DNA from: JAGLTQ01 sp964605385
Lineage (GTDB): Bacteria; Pseudomonadota; Gammaproteobacteria; UBA6429; Thiohalophilaceae
Reading direction: 5' to 3'
Assembly (NCBI GenBank): GCA_964605385.1
Contig: CAZSCK010000001.1
Location: 113,160 to 177,159 of the forward strand
Length of the DNA stretch: 64,000 nucleotides
The position numbers and the translations under genes were made by a program. Position 1 is the stretch's first letter, and every line of letters starts with the position of its first letter. Under the pieces are notes generated by a model. The model was not told the origin of the DNA. It worked only from the letters and a program-made list of their open reading frames with translations, and searched no databases. Of this stretch, positions 44,653 through 53,629 are shown in pieces.

Positions 44653-45534
44653 ATGAAAAAAATTATAATCGCAGCTACAGCTTTTATCATCGGTGTTACA
44701 CCAATGATAGCTGGTGCTTCTCCAAAAAGTGATTTGAAGAAGTTTCAAAATTTCTATATCAAAATGAACCCTGGAGTAAAATTTCAGGACTTTGGAAATG
44801 GAATCTACGCGTTAGATGAAAATCGTCGTGCAGAATGGGAAAATATCGAAGAATTCCCTCCATATGAAGAAGGTCTTGATATGGGTAAAGCTATGTTCAA
44901 AAAATATGGCGTAGCTAAATGCTTCAAAAAAGGTGGTATGGGCATTCGCCAAAACTACCCGTACTTCGACAGAAAATCTGGCAAAGTTCGCACCTTAGAA
45001 GGCGATCTTATGTCTTGCTTGAAGAAGAATGGTGTTAATACCAAGAAAGAAAAACTAAAACTTGGTAAAGGTAAGTTTGCAGCTATTGCGGCTTATATGA
45101 CAAGCACTTCCAATGGTAAAAAGATCAACGTTAAAATTGATCCTAGCAAGAAATCAATGGCTATATATAATAGTGGTAAATCATACTTTTATGCAAAACG
45201 TGGTCAATTGAACTTCTCTTGTGCAGATTGTCATATTTACAATCAGGGCATGATGGTTCGTGGTAACCTGATGGGTACTGCTTTAGGTCAAACATCACAC
45301 TTCCCTGCATGGCGTCGTAAGTGGGCAACGAAAACAGCCAAGAAAAAAGGCAAATCTGGTCCGTTTGATGGATTTGGTACACTTCAACGTCGTTACATGG
45401 GTTGTAACAAGCAAGTACGTGCAAAACCTTTGAAAGCTAAAGGTAAGCAACATCCAGGTTACGTTGCTCTTGAGTATTTCCATACTTACATGAGTAACGG
45501 TATCAAAATTAATGGTCCAGCTGTTCGTCAGTAA
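44653..45534 (+). CDS. soxA: SoxA, catalytic cytochrome subunit of SoxAX (monoheme type)
   Basis: SoxA couples thiosulfate to SoxY in the periplasm. A signal peptide ends near 'IAGAS'. A single heme-binding 'CADCH' occurs about two-thirds along. The conserved active cysteine is in 'YMGCNKQVRAK', expected to be the persulfidated heme ligand. The N-terminal half keeps two cysteines ('AKCFKKG', 'MSCLKKNG') but no CxxCH, so this is the one-heme form. ATG 44653 is chosen because GGAG precedes it. A terminator follows, closing a soxXYZA operon. Confidence 0.94.
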   Translation: MKKIIIAATAFIIGVTPMIAGASPKSDLKKFQNFYIKMNPGVKFQDFGNGIYALDENRRAEWENIEEFPPYEEGLDMGKAMFKKYGVAKCFKKGGMGIRQNYPYFDRKSGKVRTLEGDLMSCLKKNGVNTKKEKLKLGKGKFAAIAAYMTSTSNGKKINVKIDPSKKSMAIYNSGKSYFYAKRGQLNFSCADCHIYNQGMMVRGNLMGTALGQTSHFPAWRRKWATKTAKKKGKSGPFDGFGTLQRRYMGCNKQVRAKPLKAKGKQHPGYVALEYFHTYMSNGIKINGPAVRQ

Positions 45535-45556
45535 GACTGTTTAATTTGATTCAAAA

Positions 45557-45587
45557 AGAAGCCCGACGTAAGTCGGGCTTTTTTTAT
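45557..45587 (+). terminator. Rho-independent terminator of the sox operon
   Basis: AAGCCCGACGTAAGTCGGGCTT has a 7-bp GC-rich stem (AGCCCGAC/GTCGGGCT) followed by TTTTTTT. Confidence 0.9.
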
Positions 45588-45656
45588 GTCTGTAATTTAG
45601 CAATATTGTTCGATACACTGTAATCACTACAATAAATTATTTAACACGGTCTGATT

Positions 45657-47213
45657 TTGAAAATACCTGAAATAGAACTCGGTACATTACCACCCTGCCC
45701 TGTGGCACCCGATGCATTACAAGGAATCCCCCGTCAACAAACTAACCCATCTCGTTGGCAAGGTACGGATTGGGATGAGTTTGTTACCACACTTCAACAA
45801 GACAATATCGAAGTGCGACAAGAACGAGGAGAAAAAGGTCTTTATATGACGGATGCCGGAGGCATGGCACGCGGAATGCCGAATGGAATCGTGTTAGCTC
45901 AATCTGCAAAACAAATTTCGACCTTACTCGTTCATGCACAAAACTTTCGTGTTCCAGTTACTACCCGTGGTGGTGGCTTAACCACTGAAGGTGAATCAGT
46001 TGCCTTTGGCGGTGTATTACTCGACATGACCGGAATGAGTGAAGTCATTAGTATCGATAAAGATAACTTAAGCGTTCGTACTCAAGCAGGCATTTTTTGG
46101 CATAGACTTGCCGAGGTTTTACGCAAAGATGGATTAGATTATCTTTCTGCACCACTCAATATGACCTCTTCTGTTGGTGGCACATTAGGCGTTGGTGGTA
46201 TCGATGTTAATTCATCTAAATATGGTTGCAGTGCTGATCAAGCGCTTTCATTAGAAGTGGTTACTCCCACTGGCGACATCATTGAATGTTCTGATGAAGT
46301 AAATTCAGAATTATTTCAACGTGTCATTCTTGGTTATGGTCAGTTTGGCATTATTACTGAAGCAACATTAAAAATTCGTCACTACACACCAATGCACATG
46401 CATTATTTTTATTATGGTTCATTACGCAGTGCCATAACCGATCTACAAATGATAGATAAAAATGCAGCGAGTGATTACAGCGGCATATTAACCATGATGG
46501 ATAAAGCCATTACCTTACTCGTCGGTTTTGATTCAAAAGAAAAAGAACAACTCTTTTTTAAAAATTGGCGTAGCCGCTTAAAGGGGCACGGTGAATTTGT
46601 TTTCTCTATACGTCTCGCCGCTTATTACGCACTGCACCCCTGGCGTCTTAATGAGTTGCTCTTTTTATATCGGCGCAAGAAAGCACTGTTTCCTGATTTA
46701 CAACCCAGGCACCATATGAAAGATGGCGCAATAATAGATCGAACCGTAGTTTTCTCCCGCGCAGTTTGGAAACATTGGGGACACCAACATATGGTAATTC
46801 CTGATCTTGCAAGCAACGTGGATAAATTTATTGATGCCGTTGAAGCAGGCAATGCTGTCTGCCAACGCCATTTTCGACGTTACACATTATATATGGTTGG
46901 TATCAAGCTGCGCCCTGAACACAAAGCACACTATGAATTATCCAGTATTCCTGCGGATGCTGAAGGCTTCAGTTATGGTTGTGAGTTTGAACCGGTTCTG
47001 GAAAAAGCACATTACAGTCGCGATGAGTTGCAGTCATTTAAAAATGCAATTTACGATGTCGGTGTCAAACTTGGAACAAGTTACTATCGCTTCGGTGGCA
47101 TGATGAAAGGATATATTCGTCGAGCACTGGGCAATGAGGTGGTCGATAAACATTTAGCCATGAAACGCAAAGCTGATCCCGCGATGATCCTTAATCGTGA
47201 TGTTATTTTCTAG
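45657..47213 (+). CDS. FAD-binding oxidoreductase of the VAO/GlcD superfamily
   Basis: This 518-residue protein is without a signal peptide. The FAD_binding_4 domain spans about residues 75-230 ('TTRGGGLTTEGE', 'GVLLDMTGMSEVI' and 'GGTLGVGGIDVNSSKYG'). The C-terminal substrate domain is less conserved. Members oxidise hydroxyacids, sugars, or cytokinin-like amines. The exact substrate is not readable. The start is TTG at 45657 with a poor ribosome binding site. The adjoining Fe-S gene starts one base past its stop, pointing to a GlcD-GlcE/F-like complex. Confidence 0.8.
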   Translation: MKIPEIELGTLPPCPVAPDALQGIPRQQTNPSRWQGTDWDEFVTTLQQDNIEVRQERGEKGLYMTDAGGMARGMPNGIVLAQSAKQISTLLVHAQNFRVPVTTRGGGLTTEGESVAFGGVLLDMTGMSEVISIDKDNLSVRTQAGIFWHRLAEVLRKDGLDYLSAPLNMTSSVGGTLGVGGIDVNSSKYGCSADQALSLEVVTPTGDIIECSDEVNSELFQRVILGYGQFGIITEATLKIRHYTPMHMHYFYYGSLRSAITDLQMIDKNAASDYSGILTMMDKAITLLVGFDSKEKEQLFFKNWRSRLKGHGEFVFSIRLAAYYALHPWRLNELLFLYRRKKALFPDLQPRHHMKDGAIIDRTVVFSRAVWKHWGHQHMVIPDLASNVDKFIDAVEAGNAVCQRHFRRYTLYMVGIKLRPEHKAHYELSSIPADAEGFSYGCEFEPVLEKAHYSRDELQSFKNAIYDVGVKLGTSYYRFGGMMKGYIRRALGNEVVDKHLAMKRKADPAMILNRDVIF

Positions 47214-47214
47214 T

Positions 47215-48222
47215 ATGAATATCACCACAGCAAATAAAAACAGCCCCCAAAATAATTACAGTCATTGCTATGGTTGTGGTTTATGCACATTGGTCTGCCC
47301 TGTTTGGCACCAAAATCATGACATTTGTTGTACGCCTTATGGCCACGCTAAAGCAATGCAAGCAGATGGTGAAGTTAATGTCATTGGTTTATTTGACTGT
47401 ATTCTTTGCGGTGCCTGCGAACCCGTATGTCCAGCAAATATTGAGATCATGCAAATGATGATTAAGCTACGCCAAAATCATGTTGATGATAAATCATCAG
47501 CTCTTAAGTCAAAATCGCTATCCACTGATCCAGTCAAACCAATAACAAACTCGGTATTATTTTTAGCAGATGATGCTCTGCTTGAACATAAGATGCTGTC
47601 CAATAATAAATTATTAAACCAAACGCTTAAATTATTAAATTCCGCTGGAGTTGGCGGTGTCGCCCAGGCTCAGGATAATGGCGCGGATATTATTAAAGCA
47701 ATAAAATCCGGTATTGAAATATCATCTAACCGAGTAGAAGAATTTTTATCATCAATCAAGTCAGCAAAAAAACTGATTGTCAGTGACTGTCTATTAAGAA
47801 CAGCTTTGCAACAATGGTTACCTGACGTAAAAATCATGTCACTTGGTTATGTGCTGAGCAGCCTGCCCGCGATAAAAAATAAACTCGGCGAAAAAGATCT
47901 ATATGTTATAGAGTGCCGAGCCTACAATGCTAACTTCAAGAAAATGGTGGCACATTATAATCAACTCAAACAACACAGTGGTTGCCAACTCAATCTTGAT
48001 TTACAAAGACTCGCGATGCCAACCGGTGGCTTAGATATTAATAAACACCGACTCGACTCAAAAACGACAATGACGACGTTTGATCCACACAAGCAAAGCC
48101 AATGGATCCTGCAAGGCTTAAATATTGATCGTATTGTGGTTGAATCTGTTGAAGATGGTATAGCAATGATGCACGTTAGCGATAAACCCGTCATTCACAT
48201 AGCAGAATTATTAAGCCGTTAA
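47215..48222 (+). CDS. Two-[4Fe-4S] ferredoxin-type subunit with degenerate CCG-like C-terminus
   Basis: This 335-residue soluble protein has two 4Fe-4S motifs, 'CYGCGLCTLVCP' and 'CILCGACEPVCP', within the first 90 residues. They are separated by 'HDICCTPYGHAKAM', as in GlcF-type glycolate oxidase subunits. The remaining 240 residues lack a proper CCG pair, though 'ECRAYNANFKKMV' and 'HSGCQLNLDLQRLAMPTGG' look like decayed versions. It follows the FAD oxidoreductase by one base, so it is expected to take its electrons. Partner and acceptor are unknown. Confidence 0.8.
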   Translation: MNITTANKNSPQNNYSHCYGCGLCTLVCPVWHQNHDICCTPYGHAKAMQADGEVNVIGLFDCILCGACEPVCPANIEIMQMMIKLRQNHVDDKSSALKSKSLSTDPVKPITNSVLFLADDALLEHKMLSNNKLLNQTLKLLNSAGVGGVAQAQDNGADIIKAIKSGIEISSNRVEEFLSSIKSAKKLIVSDCLLRTALQQWLPDVKIMSLGYVLSSLPAIKNKLGEKDLYVIECRAYNANFKKMVAHYNQLKQHSGCQLNLDLQRLAMPTGGLDINKHRLDSKTTMTTFDPHKQSQWILQGLNIDRIVVESVEDGIAMMHVSDKPVIHIAELLSR

Positions 48223-48255
48223 TAAACAGATGAGATATATTAATAAGGATCCCCT

Positions 48256-49470
48256 ATGAGATCAGTTGATGTCATTATCGTTGGAGCAAGTTTCGCCTCT
48301 GCCGCCGCCGCTAAACGTTTGGTCGATGCTGGTTTTGAAACTTTAATCATCGAGAAACAGGAATTACCGCGACACAAAATTTGCAGCGGGATTTTATCAC
48401 CCAGGGGTTACCGGTTTTTAATAGAAAACTTTGGCCCATTGCCTGCACAAGCTCTGCACGAACCAACCTCATGTCGTGGCGTAACCTTTCATTTTCCCAG
48501 CATGGTATCCATGCCAATGGATTTTTTTGGCGGCACTGTACCGCACCTTCATCGTAAATATTCTGACCACTGGGCTGTTATACGAAGTGGTGCTGAAATT
48601 CAGGATAAAACTTCGTTATTAAGCCTGAAAGATCATGGCCAACATGTCGAGGTAACCATGCGAAAAAAAGGTGGCGAAACAACAACAGTACGAGCTCGTT
48701 ATGTTATTGGTGCCGATGGACCGAGTTCACCGGTTAGAAAAGCACTTTATCCCGAATACAGTAAACAACTGCCATGGTTTTTTGTTGGCCAAAAATTTCA
48801 TGAAATCATTGATTGTCCATTAGATGAAGAATATTTTCATTTCTGGTTCCATCCGAAACTAGGTCATTACACATGGAGTCATGCGCGTGATGGTCGGCAA
48901 ATCGTAGGGGTTGGTTATAAACGAGGGGAAAATTTCGGCCGCAGGCATGAGTATGTAAAAAATTATTTTGAAGAAAAGCATGGAGTAAAACTAAAACCTG
49001 CTGATCCCGATCATGAAGGTTGTGCTGAAAACTTTGGCCCCTCTCTTATTAATAAATATGTTTTAGGTAAAGGCAATGTTTTACTAACAGGCCAAGGTGC
49101 TGGTTTTCTTAATATGATTGGTGAAGGAATGAGTTGTGCATTGCACTCAGGCGCAATTGCCGGAGAAGCTATTATTGAAGCTTGCTGCCGTAATAAACCG
49201 GTAGCTGACGTCTATCGAACGATAATCGTTTCTGAGATACATCACACCACAGATCAATGGAACCCATTAATGATTGCCTTTGCCAGGCCACATGAAGCTG
49301 ATTTTCCTGCTGCTTTAATGGCACTATCACTACCTGACCGAATTAAAGTCATAAAAGACATTTGGAACTTTTTACTGTTGTATAAAGAATTTAAATGGGG
49401 GCGCCAAATTGCCCGAGCTAGTCTGGAACGTTTATTCCAGGGTACCTACTCTAGTCAACGTTGGTTATAA
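48256..49470 (+). CDS. Geranylgeranyl-reductase-like FAD-dependent oxidoreductase
   Basis: This 404-residue flavoprotein has the N-terminal Rossmann motif 'VIIVGASFASAAAAKRL' (G-x-S-x-x-S instead of GxGxxG). 'KICSGILSPRG', 'RYVIGADGPSSPVRKA' and the third FAD motif 'GQGAGFLNMIGEGMSCAL' place it with geranylgeranyl-reductase and PF01494-type enzymes. It probably reduces or hydroxylates an isoprenoid or aromatic substrate. It lies 33 bp after the Fe-S gene, so the three genes are likely one operon. Which molecule they act on is not apparent. Confidence 0.78.
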   Translation: MRSVDVIIVGASFASAAAAKRLVDAGFETLIIEKQELPRHKICSGILSPRGYRFLIENFGPLPAQALHEPTSCRGVTFHFPSMVSMPMDFFGGTVPHLHRKYSDHWAVIRSGAEIQDKTSLLSLKDHGQHVEVTMRKKGGETTTVRARYVIGADGPSSPVRKALYPEYSKQLPWFFVGQKFHEIIDCPLDEEYFHFWFHPKLGHYTWSHARDGRQIVGVGYKRGENFGRRHEYVKNYFEEKHGVKLKPADPDHEGCAENFGPSLINKYVLGKGNVLLTGQGAGFLNMIGEGMSCALHSGAIAGEAIIEACCRNKPVADVYRTIIVSEIHHTTDQWNPLMIAFARPHEADFPAALMALSLPDRIKVIKDIWNFLLLYKEFKWGRQIARASLERLFQGTYSSQRWL

Positions 49471-49533
49471 TATTTAAGCTATGTCGTTTATAATTATCAT
49501 AGCTTATTTTGATAATAAGTCTTTTATTTAGTC

Positions 49534-51294
49534 TTAACTCTCAACACGCTGATAATTTTCAGCTTTAAAGCCCGGACGCAATGGGCAATACACTTCTCCC
49601 TCTGCCGCCGCATCCAGTTGTTGATAAATCGCTTCCAGAGCCTGATTGGCAGTCGCATGGATATTCTGTTTTCCAATAAACTCAATCAATTTGGTTTTAA
49701 TCATAATTTTTAGAATCTGACGTTTCAAACCACTAAATACCAGTTGTACACCATTATCATGTAATCGTTGTACCAGGTGATGTAATACTTCTTCACCTGA
49801 AGCATCAAGTTGATTAATACCATCTGCCACAACCAAAATAAATTTAGCCTCCTGATGATCGGCTGCTGCTTTTAATATTGCTTCTTCAAAATATGATACA
49901 TTGGCAAAATAAAGTGAACCATCAAAACGTACTGCAACAACTTTTTCATCAACGGGCAAATCAGTGTGAACACTAATATCACGTAAGGTACCATCTGAAA
50001 AACGTCCGAGGAAAGCAATGCGTGGGCTCATGGTTCGATATAAATACAAACCGATTGCTAGACTTGCGCCAAGTAAAATACCCTGATCAAGATGTGGTGC
50101 TAAACCGAGCGTTGCAACAAAAGTCACAATAGAAGCAACACCATCATGTTTACTGGCTCGCCAGGCATGTTTCACTGCTGCAAAGTTTATCAAACCAAAT
50201 ACTGCCATCATAATTACTGCCGCCAGTACTCCCTGAGGTAAGTGATATAACAACGGTGTTAAAAATAACAATGTGATCACAACAATAATGGCCGTCACTA
50301 CTGATGAAAAACCGGTACGTGCACCTGCATTCAGATTTACTGCTGAGCGAGAAAAAGAACCACTGGCAGGATAGGCCTGGGTAAAGCTACCCGCAATATT
50401 GCCTAAGCCCTGTCCAATCAATTCCTGATTTGGATCAATATGATCTTTTGTTTTTGCCGCCATGGCTTTTGCGATTGAAATAGCTTCCATAAAACCAACC
50501 AACGAAATAACAATGGCCGCAGGTAATAATGAACCCAGTAACTCAAAGCTAAATATGGGAACTTGTAAATTAGGTAAACCTTCAGGAATATGCCCAACCA
50601 CAGCACCGCCCTTCTCTTCAAAACCAAACAACCAACTAATAACAATCGCGGAAGCCACGGCAATCAAAACACCGGGAGCTTTAGGTGAGTATTTTTTTAG
50701 TCCGAGCATAATTGCCAAAGCAGCTAATGCCATTACCAGGGTCAATATGTGTGTGTCGCCAACTTGCTCAAGCACGCCCCAGATCCGCCCCAGAAAATGA
50801 TCACTGGCATTCCCTGGCATAGTGACACCAAATATTTTTGATAATTGTGAAAGCCCGATCACTAATGCTGCCGCATTGGTGAAACCAACAATAACGGGGT
50901 GTGATAAAAAGTTGACGATTAAACCCAAACGAAAGATACCTAGGAATAATTGAAACAACCCTACCAGTAATGCCAAAAGCATGGCCAAAGCAATATAGTG
51001 TTCGGGACTTATTGCAACAGGTGCTAATGCTGTCGCCGTCATTATTGAAACCACTGCAACTGGGCCAGTAGCTAACTGGCGAGAAGAGCCCCATAGTGCT
51101 GCAATCATCACCGGCATAAAGGAGATATACAATCCATAATAAGCGGGTAATCCGGCTAACTGAGCATAAGCCATTGATTGAGGAATCAAAATCAACGCTA
51201 CGGTGACTCCGGCTAAAATATCTGCTCGTAGTACTTCTTTATCTCTAAGCTCACCAAACCATACTAAAAATGGGAAAAACTGCTTAAAATTCAC
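49534..51294 (-). CDS. SulP-family anion transporter with STAS domain
   Basis: This 586-residue inner-membrane protein has a SulP transporter core up to about residue 410 ('AGVTVALILIPQSMAYAQLA', 'YPASGSFSRSAVN') and a C-terminal STAS domain ('FDGSLYFANVSYFEE', 'VADGINQLDASGEEVLHHL'). SulP members move sulfate, bicarbonate or similar anions. In a sulfur oxidiser sulfate export or bicarbonate uptake are the natural options; the sequence does not decide. Divergently transcribed from the SLC13 permease. Confidence 0.93.
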   Translation of the reverse strand: MNFKQFFPFLVWFGELRDKEVLRADILAGVTVALILIPQSMAYAQLAGLPAYYGLYISFMPVMIAALWGSSRQLATGPVAVVSIMTATALAPVAISPEHYIALAMLLALLVGLFQLFLGIFRLGLIVNFLSHPVIVGFTNAAALVIGLSQLSKIFGVTMPGNASDHFLGRIWGVLEQVGDTHILTLVMALAALAIMLGLKKYSPKAPGVLIAVASAIVISWLFGFEEKGGAVVGHIPEGLPNLQVPIFSFELLGSLLPAAIVISLVGFMEAISIAKAMAAKTKDHIDPNQELIGQGLGNIAGSFTQAYPASGSFSRSAVNLNAGARTGFSSVVTAIIVVITLLFLTPLLYHLPQGVLAAVIMMAVFGLINFAAVKHAWRASKHDGVASIVTFVATLGLAPHLDQGILLGASLAIGLYLYRTMSPRIAFLGRFSDGTLRDISVHTDLPVDEKVVAVRFDGSLYFANVSYFEEAILKAAADHQEAKFILVVADGINQLDASGEEVLHHLVQRLHDNGVQLVFSGLKRQILKIMIKTKLIEFIGKQNIHATANQALEAIYQQLDAAAEGEVYCPLRPGFKAENYQRVES

Positions 51295-51498
51295 TCATAT
51301 CTCCTTGATTTACCAATGCATATTAACTTATGGTTATATTAACATCTTTCTAAAGATTGCATTTTAGTATATAATGATTAGCTTATAACCGCATGATCTA
51401 CTGCATAATAATTAGCCTTCCGCTAATTTATCTCTGCTCTCAGCTCATTTCCGCGGACAAACTTTTTTTAGAATCTAAATTTATGTCGGAGAAGTCTC

Positions 51499-53451
51499 TT
51501 GGCTAACGCTATTGATAATTTAAATATAAAAAATATTATTGCTGCAGTGATTTTTATACTGCTCGGTTTATTCCTCAGTAGTGTTGTTCCTTCAATTGAA
51601 GTGGCATGGGTTATCGCTATTTTATTACTCACCATTTATCTTTTTGCCTTTGAGATAGTCCCTGTAGATGTTGCGGCCGTATCCATCATGGTTACATTAG
51701 GGCTAACCGGCTTATTATTTTCCTACATGGGTTTATCCGCTCCATTAGTTGAACCAAAGAATTTATTTAACGGCTTTTCCGGCAATGCCGTCATGTCCAT
51801 TATCGCAGTTATGATCATCGGTTCCGGTTTGGATAAAACGGGTTTAATGACTAAAGTGGCCAGCTTCATCCTTAAGGTCGGTGGCAAGACTGAAACACGT
51901 ATCATTCCGATTGTTTCAGGTACAGTGGGTGTCATTTCAAGCTTTATGCAAAACGTAGGTGCAGCTGCACTTTTCTTACCTGTTGTAAGTCGTATATCTT
52001 CTCGCACAGGTTTACCAATGTCTCGCTTGTTAATGCCAATGGGCTTTACTGCGATTTTAGGTGGCACAGTAACCATGGTTGGTTCAAGCCCACTTATCTT
52101 ACTGAATGATTTAATCCTCACTTCAAATTCAGCATTGCCTGCTAACGTTACGCCAATGGAAACATTTAGCATTTTCTCGGTGACACCCATCGGTTTAGCT
52201 TTAGTTGCAACCGGTATTCTCTATTTTGTAATTGCGGGTCGTTTTGTTTTACCCAAAAACAAATCAGAAGGTACTGACGGTACAAGTGCGGTTGATTATA
52301 TTAAAGATACCTATGGCGCTGACTATAATGTTTACGAAATTAGAGTTTTAGATGATAGTCCTTTAATCGGTAAAAAAGTACTTGAAATCGAACATGAATA
52401 CAAAATGCGTGTCGTCGCTATTTGTGCTGGTCAAAAAGGGGAGCCTATCTGGCCACATCGTGAGACAGAAATTGATGAAGGCCAAACATTAGGTATTATC
52501 GCAGCAAACCGTGCAGTAAAAATATTAACCGACACAGCGAAAATTGAAGCGACAACAAATTTAACTGCTTTCTCTGATCTATTAGTTGCAAATAAAGGCG
52601 GTATTGCAGAAGTTGTTATTCCACCAAGTTCATCTTTAATCGGTAAAACATCTGTTGAATTATGGATACGTAAAACCTATGGCCTGGCAGTATTGGCGAT
52701 TCATCGTGGTGGAGAAACAACGCGTGAAGGTGATGGCGTACGTGATATGGCATTACAAGCCGGTGATACTCTTGTTGGTCACATTATGTGGGACTCATTA
52801 GCGCGTTTAGCAACAGACACCAAAAACTTTGTTGTTGTAACAACAGAATATCCACATGAAGAAGCACGTCCACACAAATTAGGGTTTGCTTTATTCTTCT
52901 TTGCAATTGCGTTGAGTCTGGTTCTTTTCTCTGACTTACGTTTATCTATTTCATTACTTGTTGGTGCGATCGGTATGGTATTAAGTGGCGTACTTAGCAT
53001 GGATGAAGCGTATGAAGCAGTAAGCTGGAAAACGGTATTCTTACTCGCAAGTTTAATTCCGTTAGGTTTTGCGGTTGAAAGTTCTGGTACAGCAGCCTGG
53101 ATTGCGGATGCAACATTAAACTTCATGGGTGATGTGCCTATCTGGGTTTTACAAGCCGCCATTGCGGTACTTGCAACCTTCTTTACTTTAGTCATGTCTA
53201 ACGTTGGAGCAACCGTTTTACTTGTGCCACTCGCGGTTAATATTGCGATTGGTGCAGGTGCTGATCCTGCCGTGTTTGCTTTGACCGTTGCAATTGCAAC
53301 TTCAAACTCCTTCTTGATTCCAACCCATCAAGTAAATGCTTTAATAATGGGACCAGGTGGTTATCGAGTAACTGACTTCTTAAGAGCAGGTGGCATAATG
53401 ACGATACTGTTCTTAGTTGTATCACTCACTATGCTAAACATTGTTTTTTAA
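51499..53451 (+). CDS. SLC13-family permease with two TrkA-C domains
   Basis: This 650-residue membrane protein has N- and C-terminal sodium/anion symporter halves ('MQNVGAAALFLPVVSR' and 'TSNSFLIPTHQVNALIMGPG'). Between them are two RCK_C/TrkA_C regulatory domains ('IRVLDDSPLIGKKVLEIE' and 'VVIPPSSSLIGKTSVELW'). This architecture is common in sulfate or dicarboxylate carriers of sulfur-metabolising bacteria. The start is TTG (51499), supported by GGAG eight bases upstream. It is followed by nhaD on the same strand. Confidence 0.9.
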   Translation: MANAIDNLNIKNIIAAVIFILLGLFLSSVVPSIEVAWVIAILLLTIYLFAFEIVPVDVAAVSIMVTLGLTGLLFSYMGLSAPLVEPKNLFNGFSGNAVMSIIAVMIIGSGLDKTGLMTKVASFILKVGGKTETRIIPIVSGTVGVISSFMQNVGAAALFLPVVSRISSRTGLPMSRLLMPMGFTAILGGTVTMVGSSPLILLNDLILTSNSALPANVTPMETFSIFSVTPIGLALVATGILYFVIAGRFVLPKNKSEGTDGTSAVDYIKDTYGADYNVYEIRVLDDSPLIGKKVLEIEHEYKMRVVAICAGQKGEPIWPHRETEIDEGQTLGIIAANRAVKILTDTAKIEATTNLTAFSDLLVANKGGIAEVVIPPSSSLIGKTSVELWIRKTYGLAVLAIHRGGETTREGDGVRDMALQAGDTLVGHIMWDSLARLATDTKNFVVVTTEYPHEEARPHKLGFALFFFAIALSLVLFSDLRLSISLLVGAIGMVLSGVLSMDEAYEAVSWKTVFLLASLIPLGFAVESSGTAAWIADATLNFMGDVPIWVLQAAIAVLATFFTLVMSNVGATVLLVPLAVNIAIGAGADPAVFALTVAIATSNSFLIPTHQVNALIMGPGGYRVTDFLRAGGIMTILFLVVSLTMLNIVF

Positions 53452-53629
53452 TTTATAAAAAAATCAGGTATACCGAACACTTAACGGTTAAGAACAAAAA
53501 ACTCACATAACATGGTTTTATTCCCTATCTCCTCTCCCTAAGAGAGGGGGGATAAATCCAAACTCTTAACAAAGACTAAAGATATTAAACTATTCCCTGC
53601 TTTCTATTATTAAATAGAGGAAACCTTTC

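Noticed and set aside
51723..52190. 155-codon open frame antisense to the SLC13 permease
   Set aside because: Complement of a secure membrane protein gene; no independent support.
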